From contig NZ_CP107904.1 in the NCBI RefSeq assembly GCF_036013975.1, positions 1,736,001 to 1,800,000 of the forward strand: DNA of 64,000 nt, read 5' to 3'. Source of the stretch: Kitasatospora sp. NBC_00458 (GTDB taxonomy: Bacteria > Actinomycetota > Actinomycetes > Streptomycetales > Streptomycetaceae). Shown here piece after piece: positions 42,228 through 50,224 of this stretch. The notes beneath the pieces are model-generated. The model was given only the letters and a program-made list of their open reading frames with translations, had not been told where the DNA came from and searched no databases. The position numbers and the translations under genes are program-made. How positions within the stretch are numbered: the first letter of the stretch is position 1; every line of letters starts with the position of its first letter.

Positions 42228-42392
42228 TCAGCGCACCCTTCCCCGTGCCTTGAGGGGGATGTCGGGGAGGGTGGGGGCGTGGAGGCGGGGGCCGTCGTAG
42301 CCGTGGACTTCGCCGAAGCGGGTGCCGGTCTCCCAGTCGTTGCGGGCGTGGAGGATCTCGTCGCCGGTGCGGGCGATGAAGTTCCACCACAT
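42228..42392 (-). pseudogene. 3' remnant of the pirin-family gene, at the left end of the island
   Basis: Reading minus from 42392 gives Met-Trp-Trp-Asn-Phe-Ile-Ala-Arg-Thr-Gly-Asp-Glu-Ile, then Glu-Val-His-Gly-Tyr-Asp-Gly, and ends Ile-Pro-Leu-Lys-Ala-Arg-Gly-Arg-Val-Arg with a stop at 42228-42230. This is the C-terminal 54 codons of the pirin protein encoded at the right edge of the window. It has no start of its own. It is the original gene end, cut off when the island integrated. Confidence 0.85.
42291..42372. other. attL-like core: 82-bp identical repeat
   Basis: This block is identical to 63532-63613. Beyond it the alignment continues without gaps: one mismatch then 19 matches toward 42392, and about 75 per cent identity from 42223 to 42290. 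The integrase gene starts 112 bp away. Strand exchange should have taken place inside these 82 bp. Confidence 0.8.
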
Positions 42393-42483
42393 ACCACGGC
42401 TCTGCCGTTTCGTCCCAGGTCAGGGGCTTGATCGACCATCCGGGGTCAGCGAAAGGTCAGCAAGACGCCCGGGAGTCGACACC

Positions 42484-43638
42484 ATGGCCACCATCAACCT
42501 CGTCCGCGGCATGGGCAGCTTCTTCAAGGAGTGCGAACACCCCGAGAGCCGATGGCCGAGGTGCCCGCACGAGTACAAGATCCGCTACCGCAACGCAGCC
42601 GGACGCCAGACCGAGGAGTCCGGCTTCGCCGCCCAGGACAAAGCGAAGTCCCGCCTAGCCGAGGTCTACCAGGCCCGCAAGAACAACCCGCAGAGCCAGC
42701 ACAAGGCCGCCCGCATCCAGCAGTACAGCCCGATGCAGTTCCACGAGTACGTCACCGAGTGGAAGGCCGGCCAGCGCGACCTCAGCCCCAGCTCGCTCCG
42801 CCACCTCGACTCACTGCTCGTCCACCACCTCTACCCCGCCTTCCGCAGCCGCCGGATGGGCACCTTCGACCACAAGGTCGTCGAGGCCTTCATCCAGACC
42901 ATGGAGCGCAACGGCGTCGGCCTGGCCACCCAGTCCAACGCCTTCGACAAGCTCAAGTCCATCCTGCTGGACGCCCACCGGCTCGGCCTCTACGACGACA
43001 ACCCCCTCGACGGCGTCAAGCCACCCCAGTACGACCCCAAGCGCGCCGTCATCCCCTCCCCCGCCCACGTCCGGGACATACGCACCGCCGGCGACGACAC
43101 CTTCCGCCTCGTCGCCGACCTCATGAGCGGCTGCGGCATGCGCAACGGCGAGGCCCTGGCGGTCAACATCAACAACATCGTCGCCGACGACGTCTACCGG
43201 ATCACCGAGCAGGTCAACCAGACCACCAAGACCTACGCGCCCCTCAAGCACCGCAAGGCCGGCGACTACCGCGACGTCCCCCTCGCCGCCCGCGTCCGGC
43301 ACTCCATCGAGCCGTACGCCGACACCTACGGCACCATCGACGGCTACCTCCTCCGGCACCCACGCGACCTGACCAAGCCCCTGCCCAACCACTACATCGC
43401 CAACCAGTGGAAGCGGATCAAGAACGACGGCCTCGTCGAGATCCCCGACGGCATGGTCGTCTACAGCCTCCGCCACTTCTTCGCCTCGAACTGCCTCGGC
43501 CACAACCTCCCGATCACCGACGTCGCCGAGTGGATGGGCCACAAGGGCATCGACGTCACTTTCAAGATCTACCGCCACCTCATGCCCGGCTCCATCAGCC
43601 GCGCCGCCGAGCTCCTCGACCTCGGCCTCGCCGCCTGA
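42484..43638 (+). CDS. int: tyrosine site-specific integrase
   Basis: A 384-residue phage-type integrase. Residues 1-70 hold a Cys/His-containing segment and an AP2-like arm-binding region (Tyr-Lys-Ile-Arg-Tyr-Arg-Asn-Ala-Ala-Gly-Arg), about 85-170 a SAM-like core-binding domain, and 190-384 the catalytic domain. Active-site residues are Arg in Gly-Cys-Gly-Met-Arg-Asn-Gly-Glu, a Lys in Leu-Lys-His-Arg-Lys, Arg in Tyr-Ser-Leu-Arg-His, His in Trp-Met-Gly-His-Lys, and the nucleophile Tyr in Phe-Lys-Ile-Tyr-Arg-His. The usual first His of the His-X-X-Arg box is Tyr. ATG at 42484 was chosen at Met-Ala-Thr-Ile-Asn-Leu. It should catalyse integration at the pirin repeat. Confidence 0.93.
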   Translation: MATINLVRGMGSFFKECEHPESRWPRCPHEYKIRYRNAAGRQTEESGFAAQDKAKSRLAEVYQARKNNPQSQHKAARIQQYSPMQFHEYVTEWKAGQRDLSPSSLRHLDSLLVHHLYPAFRSRRMGTFDHKVVEAFIQTMERNGVGLATQSNAFDKLKSILLDAHRLGLYDDNPLDGVKPPQYDPKRAVIPSPAHVRDIRTAGDDTFRLVADLMSGCGMRNGEALAVNINNIVADDVYRITEQVNQTTKTYAPLKHRKAGDYRDVPLAARVRHSIEPYADTYGTIDGYLLRHPRDLTKPLPNHYIANQWKRIKNDGLVEIPDGMVVYSLRHFFASNCLGHNLPITDVAEWMGHKGIDVTFKIYRHLMPGSISRAAELLDLGLAA

Positions 43639-43642
43639 ACAC

Positions 43643-43678
43643 GCGGAGGCCCTGTCCGCAGCGGGACAGGGCCTCCGC
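43643..43678. terminator. bidirectional terminator between int and xis
   Basis: A perfect 15-bp inverted repeat (GCGGAGGCCCTGTCC and complement) with a 6-nt loop, immediately after the integrase stop and 17 bp before the end of the convergent excisionase gene. Confidence 0.85.
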
Positions 43679-43695
43679 ACGCCAGTCACGCGACC

Positions 43696-43887
43696 TCAAC
43701 CGCCGGACAGTCGCTGCTGCTTCACCCACGCCTGAACCTCGGACACCTTGAACTGCAACTTGGCGTTCCGCCCGCACCCGAACCTGTAGGGCACAAGACC
43801 CGCACGACCAGCATCGCGGTACACCCACGCGACAGACATGTTCAGGTACTCCGCAGTCCCCTTGGCACTCATGAACTGCTGGGTCAC
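43696..43887 (-). CDS. xis: excisionase-like MerR/HTH_17 DNA-binding protein
   Basis: A 63-residue winged-helix protein: Ser-Ala-Lys-Gly-Thr-Ala-Glu-Tyr-Leu-Asn-Met-Ser-Val-Ala-Trp-Val-Tyr forms the HTH, followed by Val-Pro-Tyr-Arg-Phe-Gly and Lys-Val-Ser-Glu-Val-Gln-Ala-Trp-Val. This is the AlpA/HTH_17 type that directs excision for actinobacterial integrative elements. GTG at 43887 with GGGAG 6 nt upstream is used; an ATG at 43920 with its own GGGAG is an alternative that adds 11 residues. It is convergent with the integrase gene. Confidence 0.85.
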   Translation of the reverse strand: MTQQFMSAKGTAEYLNMSVAWVYRDAGRAGLVPYRFGCGRNAKLQFKVSEVQAWVKQQRLSGG

Positions 43888-44514
43888 TCGATTCTCCCTA
43901 CGACAGCCGACATCTGTCATGGAGAATCTCCCGCGAAGGACCGTTTGACCGCGCCGGAATCCTGTGCAGCCCATCCCCCTCAAGCTACTGGCGTGATGGA
44001 TCAGCAGCGGTCACCCCTTGACCCCCAGTCGCCCGACCATAGCCATCGTTGCACGTCAGACGGTAGAAAGCCCGCGCTGTTCGTTCACCGAAAGGCACCT
44101 CAGAGACGGTGGTGAACGACGGGTGGTCCCCGGCAAGTCCCCACCGATACCGTTTGCCCGCTGTGACCCCTCAGCCGCGCTTGGTGGGGAACCGCATGCG
44201 GACGAGTAGAACTCGGGATACTCAATCCGCAGTCGTACTCGCCGATCTCGCTGTCACGGTGCCGCACGGGGATGGATGCGGAGCGACGGCCGAGGTCGCA
44301 GAGTAGAGTGGCCGCCGGCCACGGGACGGCCGCCTCGGGCGGGATCCTGATCCCGAGCGCCGCGTCCATCCGCGTGGGGTCGCGCGGACCGCCACGATCA
44401 GGCCGGCGGCCGTCCCCAAACAGGCCGGTGAACTCCAGCGCGTCCCGGCCGAGCCTCCCGTGGCTCGGGCCGTCGTCGGGCCCGAGGTGGACGACGCGGT
44501 CACGGCGCTCTCGA
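43888..44514. other. stretch of lower GC without recognised gene
   Basis: About 630 bp upstream of the excisionase gene. It is less GC-rich than the chromosomal part of the window and has no gene I can support. It should hold the excisionase promoter. Confidence 0.35.
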
Positions 44515-45031
44515 CGTCAACGTCTTCGGAGTGCTGAACACCCCGCGGGCCACTGTGCAAGACGCTGCGGGCCCAGCGCTCCGGGCACGTCCTCGACATC
44601 GGCTCGGTGGCCGGCTTCGCCACCGCACCGGGCACCGGCCTGTACGGGGCGTCGAAGTTCGCCGTCGAGGGCATCACCGAGGCGCTGCACGGCGAGCTGG
44701 CCCCGCTCGGCGTGCGGGTGACGGTCGTGGAGCCGGGCGGGTTCCGGAGCTACTTCCCGAACGCGTCGAGCGTGCGGTCGAGCCGGCCTCCATCCCGGTC
44801 TACCTCACCGGTGCGGGCCCGGTCCGCGAGGCGCTCGCCGAGTTCGACGGCCAGCAGCCGGGCGGTTCGGCGAAGGCGGCCAAGGCCATCGTCGACGTCA
44901 TAGAGGCCGCCGACCCGCCGCTACGCCTGCAGCTCGGCGCGGACGCCGTCGACCAGGTGGAGGCCGAGCTCGCCCTGGTCCAGGGCGAGCTCGACACCTG
45001 GCAGCACGTCTCCCTCTCCACGGCCGTATGA
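44515..45031 (+). pseudogene. SDR pseudogene with several frameshifts
   Basis: SDR-like sequence is split over three frames. Val-Asn-Val-Phe-Gly-Val-Leu-Asn begins near 44519. A second frame then gives Gly-His-Val-Leu-Asp-Ile-Gly-Ser-Val-Ala-Gly-Phe, the catalytic-type Tyr-Gly-Ala-Ser-Lys, and Val-Val-Glu-Pro-Gly-Gly-Phe. A third frame gives the C-terminal part (Gly-Gly-Ser-Ala-Lys-Ala-Ala-Lys-Ala-Ile-Val-Asp-Val) to the stop near 45031. The nucleotide-binding N-terminus is missing or unrecognisable. It cannot encode a working enzyme. Confidence 0.75.
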
Positions 45032-45062
45032 GCGGCCGGGGCGGGCGGGGCGGGCGGGCTTC

Positions 45063-45788
45063 CTACTTGAACCAGTACTGGACGCCGTCGTGCTTCGAGC
45101 ACGTCCCGCTCGGGGTCTTGGAGGTCGACGGGGTTCCGTCCTTGCACACCGCCATCTGGTCGGGGACCGTCGGTGTCTGGCCGTGGTCCCAGCCGCAGAG
45201 GCCGACGGTGTGGTGGGCGCAGGTCCCGCCGGGGGCCGGGGCCGCCGCCGCGGGCTCGGAGCTGGGTGCGGCAGTCGGCGCGGGGGCCGCCTTCGTGGGC
45301 GTCGGCAGCGGCGGGGCGGGCGGGGCGGGCGCGGCCGCCGGGGGTGTCGTCGGGCTCGGCGCCGCCGTGGTCGGGGCGGCAGCAGCACCCGGGCAGGGTT
45401 CGGCGTCCTTGACGACCCCGAGGGTGACCTTCGTGGTCACCGGCGCGGCGGTGCCCGAGGCCGGGGTCTGCTGGCAGACCTTCCAGTTCGCGTCGACGAT
45501 CTGGGTCCGCTTGTGGTCTCCCCCGGCGACGTCGGTCGACTCGACGCTCTTGAACCCGGCCTGCTTCGCCGCCGTCTTGGCCTTGTCGAGCTGGAGCCCC
45601 ACCAGCTCCGGCACCGACGTCCCGCTCGGCGCCGCCGCCGCGACCGAATTCGCCCCCGCGGACGGCGCGGACGTCGACGCCGGCTCACACGCCGCCACGA
45701 ACAACGCCAGCGCGGCCAGTCCCGCGTACCCGATCGCCGCCGGCCGGAACGCCCATCGCGCGGCTGTTCCGGCTATCCCACTACCCAC
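45063..45788 (-). CDS. PASTA-domain lipoprotein with C-terminal DUF3761-like motif
   Basis: A 241-residue exported protein. A signal peptide ends at a lipobox-like Val-Ala-Ala-Cys near residue 34. Residues 55-130 hold a PASTA domain (Val-Pro-Glu-Leu-Val-Gly-Leu-Gln-Leu-Asp-Lys-Ala, then Gln-Gln-Thr-Pro-Ala-Ser-Gly). An Ala/Pro/Thr linker leads to a Cys-rich end (Gly-Thr-Cys-Ala-His-His, then Ser-Gly-Thr-Cys-Ser-Lys-His-Asp-Gly-Val) like the DUF3761 group. GTG at 45788 is the best start. A surface role is likely; the target is unknown. Confidence 0.8.
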   Translation of the reverse strand: MGSGIAGTAARWAFRPAAIGYAGLAALALFVAACEPASTSAPSAGANSVAAAAPSGTSVPELVGLQLDKAKTAAKQAGFKSVESTDVAGGDHKRTQIVDANWKVCQQTPASGTAAPVTTKVTLGVVKDAEPCPGAAAAPTTAAPSPTTPPAAAPAPPAPPLPTPTKAAPAPTAAPSSEPAAAAPAPGGTCAHHTVGLCGWDHGQTPTVPDQMAVCKDGTPSTSKTPSGTCSKHDGVQYWFK

Positions 45789-45803
45789 GTTCCCATACCG
45801 CCT

Positions 45804-46422
45804 TCAAACTCGATGAAGAAGGCATGAAGCTATGCCCCGGGATCTCCACACAGCAAGCGGTTCCGGCAAACTCGTGCCGACGGTTCCACGACCGCCGAGC
45901 GGACCGCGCAGTCGGAACCGCCAGCTCAACAGCGTCGGTCCCTCAGGGAGCCTCGTCGGATCGACGGACGCCGCGCGGTAGGCGCTTCGACCGATCTGGA
46001 TGACGCGGGCCGCCGGGAAGGTGGTCAAGGTGGTCCGCTTCGAGGTGACGATCAGCTGGAAGCCCTGGTCGGCAAGTCCCGAGAGTGTGTCGAACACCGC
46101 GCGTTCCGTAGTGGGATGCAGGAGTACGAAGGGCTCCTCGATCAAGACGATCCGGTTCGGCGCACTGTCCGACTCGGCCAGGGAGCACAGATTCGCCTGC
46201 CAGTTCTCGAGCCCGAAGGCTCGGCTGTCAAGCACCCGGATGTCTCGGTGGCTGAGGTAGTCCCGGCTCGCCAAGCTCGGCTGACCGATGGGGCGAGCAG
46301 AGTGCAACGAGTTCATGACAGGCCCGCTGTTCCCCATACACGTTGCAAGCCCTCCAGGGCTGATCACAAAACCGCTGGCCTGGGTGCCGTCCGCGTACAG
46401 GACGTAGTTGCGAGCCCTCCTA
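45804..46422 (-). pseudogene. C-terminal fragment of a P-loop ATPase
   Basis: About 200 codons retain a Walker B-like Arg-Ile-Val-Leu-Ile-Glu-Glu-Pro followed by His-Pro and a later Leu-Ile-Val-Thr-Ser-Lys-Arg, the pattern of AAA_21/SMC-like ATPases. There is no Walker A. The upstream side stops at the IS5-family element, whose end supplies the only ATG. It is probably a truncated, inactive gene. Confidence 0.65.
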
Positions 46423-47354
46423 AGGCCTGTCTGACAAATGATCACCTGGCTGGTTCACGGAGCCAGAGGATCAGTGAGGCCAGGACGACTCCAGCGCGGT
46501 AGCGTTCGGCGAGCTTCTCGAAGCGAGTGGAGATCGCGCGGAACTGCTTCAGGCGGGCGAAGCACCGTTCGACCACGTTCCGGTCGCGGTAGAGGACCCG
46601 GTCGAAGACGGGCGGCCGACCGCCGAGGGCTCCGCGCCGTCGGCGGTTGTCCGCCTGGTCGCGGCGCTCGGGGATCGTGACGGCGATGCCCCGGCGCCGC
46701 AGCATGAGGCGGATCGCCCGGCTGGAATAGGCCTTGTCGCCCAGCACACGGTCCGGTGTCGTGCTCGGGCGGCCCGCAACGGCGCGCGGGACACGGATCC
46801 CGTCGAGGACCTGACCGAACGCGGTGGCGTCGTTGACGTTGCCGGGCGTGAGCACGATCGAGAGCGGCAGGCCGCGGCCGTCGACGGCCAGGTGGACCTT
46901 GGTGGTCAGTCCGCCTCGGGAGCGGCCGAGGGCCTGGCGCGTCTGCGAGCGGCCCGGATCTTCCAGTTCGTCCCCGTCTGTGGCCCCCTTTTACGGGCGC
47001 CGGCCGCGTGCTGGTGGGCCCGGTTGATCGTGGAGTCGACGGCGACCGTCCACTCCACCCGGCCCACCGCGTCGTCGCGGACCTGGACATGTTCCAGCAG
47101 CCTCGCCCAGGTTCCGTCCGTCTCCCAGCGCGAAAAGCGCTCGTAGACGGTCTGCCAGGGCCCGTAGCCCTCAGGCAGGTCACGCCACGGAGCCCCGGTC
47201 CGCAGCCGCCACAACACGCCGTTGACCACCTGGCGGTGATCACGCCACGGGCGACCACGCCCATCCACCTGCGGCAACAAGGGCTCTATCCGCGCCCACG
47301 CCGCGTCCGTCAACTCGCCTCGACCTGCCACAAGATCAATTATCAGACACGCCT
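46423..47354. mobile_element. IS5-family insertion sequence (IS427-like)
   Basis: A 932-bp element. Terminal inverted repeats of 22 bp (46423-46444 and 47333-47354) match at 18 positions and begin AGGC. A TA dinucleotide flanks both ends (46421-46422 and 47355-47356), fitting the 2-bp target duplication of the IS427 group. It encodes one transposase split over two frames. It sits between the truncated ATPase gene and the last gene of the lanthipeptide operon. Confidence 0.85.
46442..47331 (-). CDS. IS5-family transposase, two frames joined by -1 frameshift
   Basis: The first frame (47331 to 46906) encodes the DUF4096-like DNA-binding part (Trp-Ala-Arg-Ile-Glu-Pro-Leu-Leu-Pro) and the first catalytic Asp in Ala-Val-Asp-Ser-Thr. 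The second frame runs to 46442 and holds Gly-Gly-Leu-Thr-Thr-Lys-Val-His, the second Asp in Leu-Gly-Asp-Lys-Ala-Tyr and the Glu in Arg-Asn-Val-Val-Glu-Arg-Cys-Phe. On the coding strand AAAAGGGGG (plus 46984-46992) is a slippery site; a -1 slip there joins the frames and restores Ala-Arg-Lys-Lys-Gly. The transposase looks intact if the shift occurs. Confidence 0.85.
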
Positions 47355-47887
47355 TAGGCGATGACGGCGGCCAGCACTCCGGCCGGGCGCCGGCGGGCGA
47401 GCGCGGGCGAGAACTGTGTGATGGTCAAGTTCGTCTTCGGCGCCGCAGGCGGGACAGTCGGTGGCGGACCGCATGGGCGAGCCGCGTGGCGCGCTTCGGC
47501 TTGCGCCGATGGCGCCGATGGCGCCGTACGGCGGCGACCGGCGGCGACCGGCGGCGTACGGTTGTCGGCCGTCGCGGGAGCAGGCGGCTGGTCGGTGGCG
47601 ACCTCGGGTTCCGGGTCGGTCTCCACGGCACTGGTGTCGTTCGACAGGTGCTCCCAGGCGAGGCCGTTCAGCCGGGCGATGCACGGGGCGCACGCGAACA
47701 TCGGGGCGCTGACCGAGGCGACCGTGACCGGACCGATCCACAGCACGGCGACCAGGTCACGGCCGTAGTAGAGCCAGCACCGGCCTGTTTCCCAGGGGTT
47801 CCCGTCGTCGGTTGCCGGTGGCTTCGGACGCTCCGCTCGGGCGAAGGAGGCGATTGCGGCGAGCTCGGGTTCCAGCACCGGCGTCAC
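47354..47887 (-). CDS. hypothetical protein, last gene of the lanthipeptide operon
   Basis: A 177-residue protein of unknown family. Residues 1-80 look folded (Trp-Leu-Tyr-Tyr-Gly-Arg-Asp-Leu-Val-Ala-Val-Leu, then Phe-Ala-Cys-Ala-Pro-Cys-Ile-Ala-Arg-Leu with a Cys-X-X-Cys pair), while the rest is Pro/Ala/Arg-rich. GTG at 47887 has GGAGG upstream and overlaps the preceding stop (GTGA). The TAA stop is formed at the IS edge; without the IS the stop would be TAG at the same place, so the protein is unchanged. A metal-binding or regulatory role is possible but unproven. Confidence 0.65.
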   Translation of the reverse strand: MTPVLEPELAAIASFARAERPKPPATDDGNPWETGRCWLYYGRDLVAVLWIGPVTVASVSAPMFACAPCIARLNGLAWEHLSNDTSAVETDPEPEVATDQPPAPATADNRTPPVAAGRRRTAPSAPSAQAEARHAARPCGPPPTVPPAAPKTNLTITQFSPALARRRPAGVLAAVIA

Positions 47888-48087
47888 GCTGTCCTCCTCT
47901 CCTGGCCGTTTCCGTCGGTGTCGTTGTGGCCGGGGCGGGCCTCGGCCTGCCGATGTCCCGCATTGCTGCCGGATCCGCTCGTCGGGGCCTGGCGGCGGGC
48001 CGTCCGGGCTCGCGCGGCCGGCGCCGGGGCGTTCCGGCGAAGGCCCGGGCTGTTGGACAACAGCGTCACCGGGACCGTGATCACCAT
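47884..48087 (-). CDS. small hypothetical protein; coding seems to extend upstream without a usual start
   Basis: From ATG 48087 the frame encodes 67 residues and its stop overlaps the next GTG by 4 nt. This ATG has no ribosome site. In the same frame, codons upstream to about 48178 all end in G or C and read Pro-Glu-Ser-Asp-Arg-Phe-Phe-Gly-Leu-His-Phe-Ile-Asp-Pro-Gly. The frame stays open to a TAG at 48214-48216, right after an AGGAG at 48218-48222 that follows the previous stop. The true protein may therefore be about 109 residues with a non-canonical start, or a base may be missing. No family recognised. Confidence 0.5.
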   Translation of the reverse strand: MVITVPVTLLSNSPGLRRNAPAPAARARTARRQAPTSGSGSNAGHRQAEARPGHNDTDGNGQERRTA

Positions 48088-48224
48088 GCCGGGGTCGATG
48101 AAGTGCAGGCCGAAGAACCGGTCGCTCTCGGGGTCGTCGGCCTCGTTGGAGCCGGCGTACGTGCGCGAGGGCGTGATTGCCGACGGACTGTCGAACGCTG
48201 CAGAGGCCGATACCTATCTCCTGG

Positions 48225-49370
48225 TCATCGGGCCGTCCGTTCAGCATGGGGCACGGGTCGGTGGGTGGCGGCGCCGATGCGGCTGATGACGGCGGTAGCC
48301 AGGGCAAGAGCGGCTCCGATGCGGTCGTCGAGGTCGGTCGGCAGGCTGCGCATCCCCAGGCCTGCGGTGGCCATGGAGGCGGCGAGCTGCTTCCGGTGAG
48401 CGCCGGGGAGATCGACGGCACGGGGATGAGCGAGCAGGTCGCGCGCGCTGTACCCCTCGGGGACTGCGAGTGCCCGCTCGACGGCGTGTCGGAAGAGCCG
48501 CTGCCCCTGTCCGGGGACACCGGCCGCCGCGGCGAGGTCGGCGACCGTCAGGGCCAGACGGGTGTCGAAGAGCGGCGTTCCGTCGCTGGGCCCGACGGCC
48601 CGGTGGGCACTGAGCATCGCCTCGGTCTGCTCGGGGCAGGGCCGCCCGGCGAGGAGCGAGCAGGCCACGGCCAGCGCGGCGGCGACGGCGGTCTCCCACG
48701 GCTCTTCTGTGGGGCTGTCGGCGAGCAGGCTCTGTGCCAGTTCGGGATGGCCGTCGGCGGCCATGGCGATGACGGCGATCTGGCGGCCGTCGAACATACG
48801 GCGGGCGATGTCTCCGGCCTGCTTCAGGTGGAGGTAGGAGTCGACCCACCGGCCGGCCCCTGTGAGGGCGCGGGCGCCGTCGTAGAGGAGGACGTTGTCC
48901 AGCCACTCGATGACCTCACCCCGGTCTGTCCCCGGGGCGGTCAGGCCGCGGAGGGTCACCGGCGTCCCGTCGAGAACGGCACCGTGGTCGGTGGCGACGG
49001 CATGGGCCAGCTGCTCAAGGAGGGTAAAGGCGGCGTTGCCGTCGGCCTCCCGGATGTTCAGCAGGGCGAGGTTGACCAGGGGTTCCAGGGCCAGGCAGGC
49101 CGATGCCGGCGGCAGCGGGCGGGCGGCGAGATGGAGGTTGGCGTGGTTGTGGCACAGGGCTCGGGTGAGGTCGGGCAGGCCGCGGTCGGCGGCGAGGAGC
49201 GCGGTGAGGTTGTGAACGCCTGCGGCGTCGACGAGGTTGCTGTGGGCGTCGGCCGATGCGGCGAGTTCGGTGAGCCGGGCGACCCGGGTCTCCAGCGGCA
49301 GGGCGAGGGCGCGTTTGCGCGGGACGAGGGGGAAGCGGCGGAGCACGTCGGCGAGCAGGACGGCCGTCAT
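48225..49370 (-). CDS. hypothetical protein in lanthipeptide operon, alpha-helical repeat type
   Basis: A 381-residue protein rich in Leu and Ala, with many short helices (Ser-Leu-Leu-Ala-Gly-Arg, Leu-Ala-Leu-Thr-Val-Ala-Asp-Leu-Ala) that suggest a TPR-like fold. No catalytic motif is visible. Its ATG at 49370 overlaps the stop of the SpaB_C-like gene by 4 nt (ATGA), so it is part of the operon. It could be a scaffold, an immunity protein or a regulator of the pathway. Confidence 0.75.
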   Translation of the reverse strand: MTAVLLADVLRRFPLVPRKRALALPLETRVARLTELAASADAHSNLVDAAGVHNLTALLAADRGLPDLTRALCHNHANLHLAARPLPPASACLALEPLVNLALLNIREADGNAAFTLLEQLAHAVATDHGAVLDGTPVTLRGLTAPGTDRGEVIEWLDNVLLYDGARALTGAGRWVDSYLHLKQAGDIARRMFDGRQIAVIAMAADGHPELAQSLLADSPTEEPWETAVAAALAVACSLLAGRPCPEQTEAMLSAHRAVGPSDGTPLFDTRLALTVADLAAAAGVPGQGQRLFRHAVERALAVPEGYSARDLLAHPRAVDLPGAHRKQLAASMATAGLGMRSLPTDLDDRIGAALALATAVISRIGAATHRPVPHAERTAR

Positions 49371-50209
49371 GAGGGTTCCTGGGTGGGTTCGAGGGCAGTG
49401 GCGGTGGCGGCGTGGGCCAGCAGCGCCTGGTGGTCGTGGGTGAGACCGAGCCGGTTGGAGTGGAACAGCTGGTGGTGGGCGAGGACCGCTCGCAGACCGC
49501 GCCGGAGCCGGCCGCTGTCGGCGAGGGTCCTCAGGTCCCGGCCGCATGCGGTGAAGGCGGCGAACCAGGGTGCGGCGAAGGCGAGCTGCCCGGTCGTGAG
49601 GAGCGCGGAGGTGGGGCTGGTGTCGGCCTGGAGCAGCACGGCGACGGTCTGGTGGAGTCGGCGCCCGCCGTCGGTTTCCGGCGCGGTCGGGCGGTGCCGC
49701 GCGATCTTGGCCCAGGTGTCGCCGATCTCGTACCAGTCCAGGTCCGCGCCGCGCATCATCGCGGTGCCGAGCAACAGGGACAGCTCGCGGCGTTGGTCGT
49801 CCACCTCGGAAGCGTGGACAGCGCGCAGGTAGGCGAGGGTGTGGTGGCTGTCGAGGTGGAACAGCCGGTGTGCGGCCTCCATGGCATCGTCGCCGCCGAA
49901 GGCGATCGTCTCGGGCTCGTAGATCACCGGGGTCCAGCGGGTGAGTGCGCCGGTGGTGCGGAAGTCCTCCATGACTGTGTCGACGGCGGCCGTGGCGGCG
50001 TCGGTGCTGTCGGCGGTGGCCGGCTGGTAGCGCAGCCGCCATCGGTCGCCCTTGCGTACGAAGTGCCATCCGGCGATCGCGCCCGTGCGCGTGAGCGCCG
50101 TGAGTCCGGGTCCGAGGTGTTGGGCGGCGAGCCTTTCGGTGGCGGCGGGTTTGGTCAGGTGGAGGTGGACTTGGAGCAGCGGGGGCGGGGACTTCTTGAC
50201 GTCGCTCAT
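49367..50209 (-). CDS. stand-alone thiopeptide-type bacteriocin biosynthesis protein (SpaB_C/LanB C-terminal type)
   Basis: A 280-residue protein of the lantibiotic dehydratase C-terminal (SpaB_C) family: Gln-Val-His-Leu-His-Leu, Gly-Trp-His-Phe-Val-Arg-Lys-Gly, Arg-Leu-Arg-Tyr, Tyr-Glu-Pro-Glu-Thr-Ile-Ala-Phe-Gly-Gly near 95, then Leu-Phe-His-Leu-Asp-Ser. In class I systems this domain eliminates glutamate from glutamylated Ser/Thr or, in some pathways, acts in peptide recognition or cycloaddition. The full-length LanB here already has such a domain, so this copy may be a partner or have another task. It follows LanC by 15 bp. Confidence 0.82.
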   Translation of the reverse strand: MSDVKKSPPPLLQVHLHLTKPAATERLAAQHLGPGLTALTRTGAIAGWHFVRKGDRWRLRYQPATADSTDAATAAVDTVMEDFRTTGALTRWTPVIYEPETIAFGGDDAMEAAHRLFHLDSHHTLAYLRAVHASEVDDQRRELSLLLGTAMMRGADLDWYEIGDTWAKIARHRPTAPETDGGRRLHQTVAVLLQADTSPTSALLTTGQLAFAAPWFAAFTACGRDLRTLADSGRLRRGLRAVLAHHQLFHSNRLGLTHDHQALLAHAATATALEPTQEPS

Positions 50210-50224
50210 CGCGGGGTTCTCCGG

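Noticed and set aside
41639..42439. A 266-codon minus frame across the left island border
   Set aside because: It crosses the pirin remnant in the wrong frame and has no recognisable domain.
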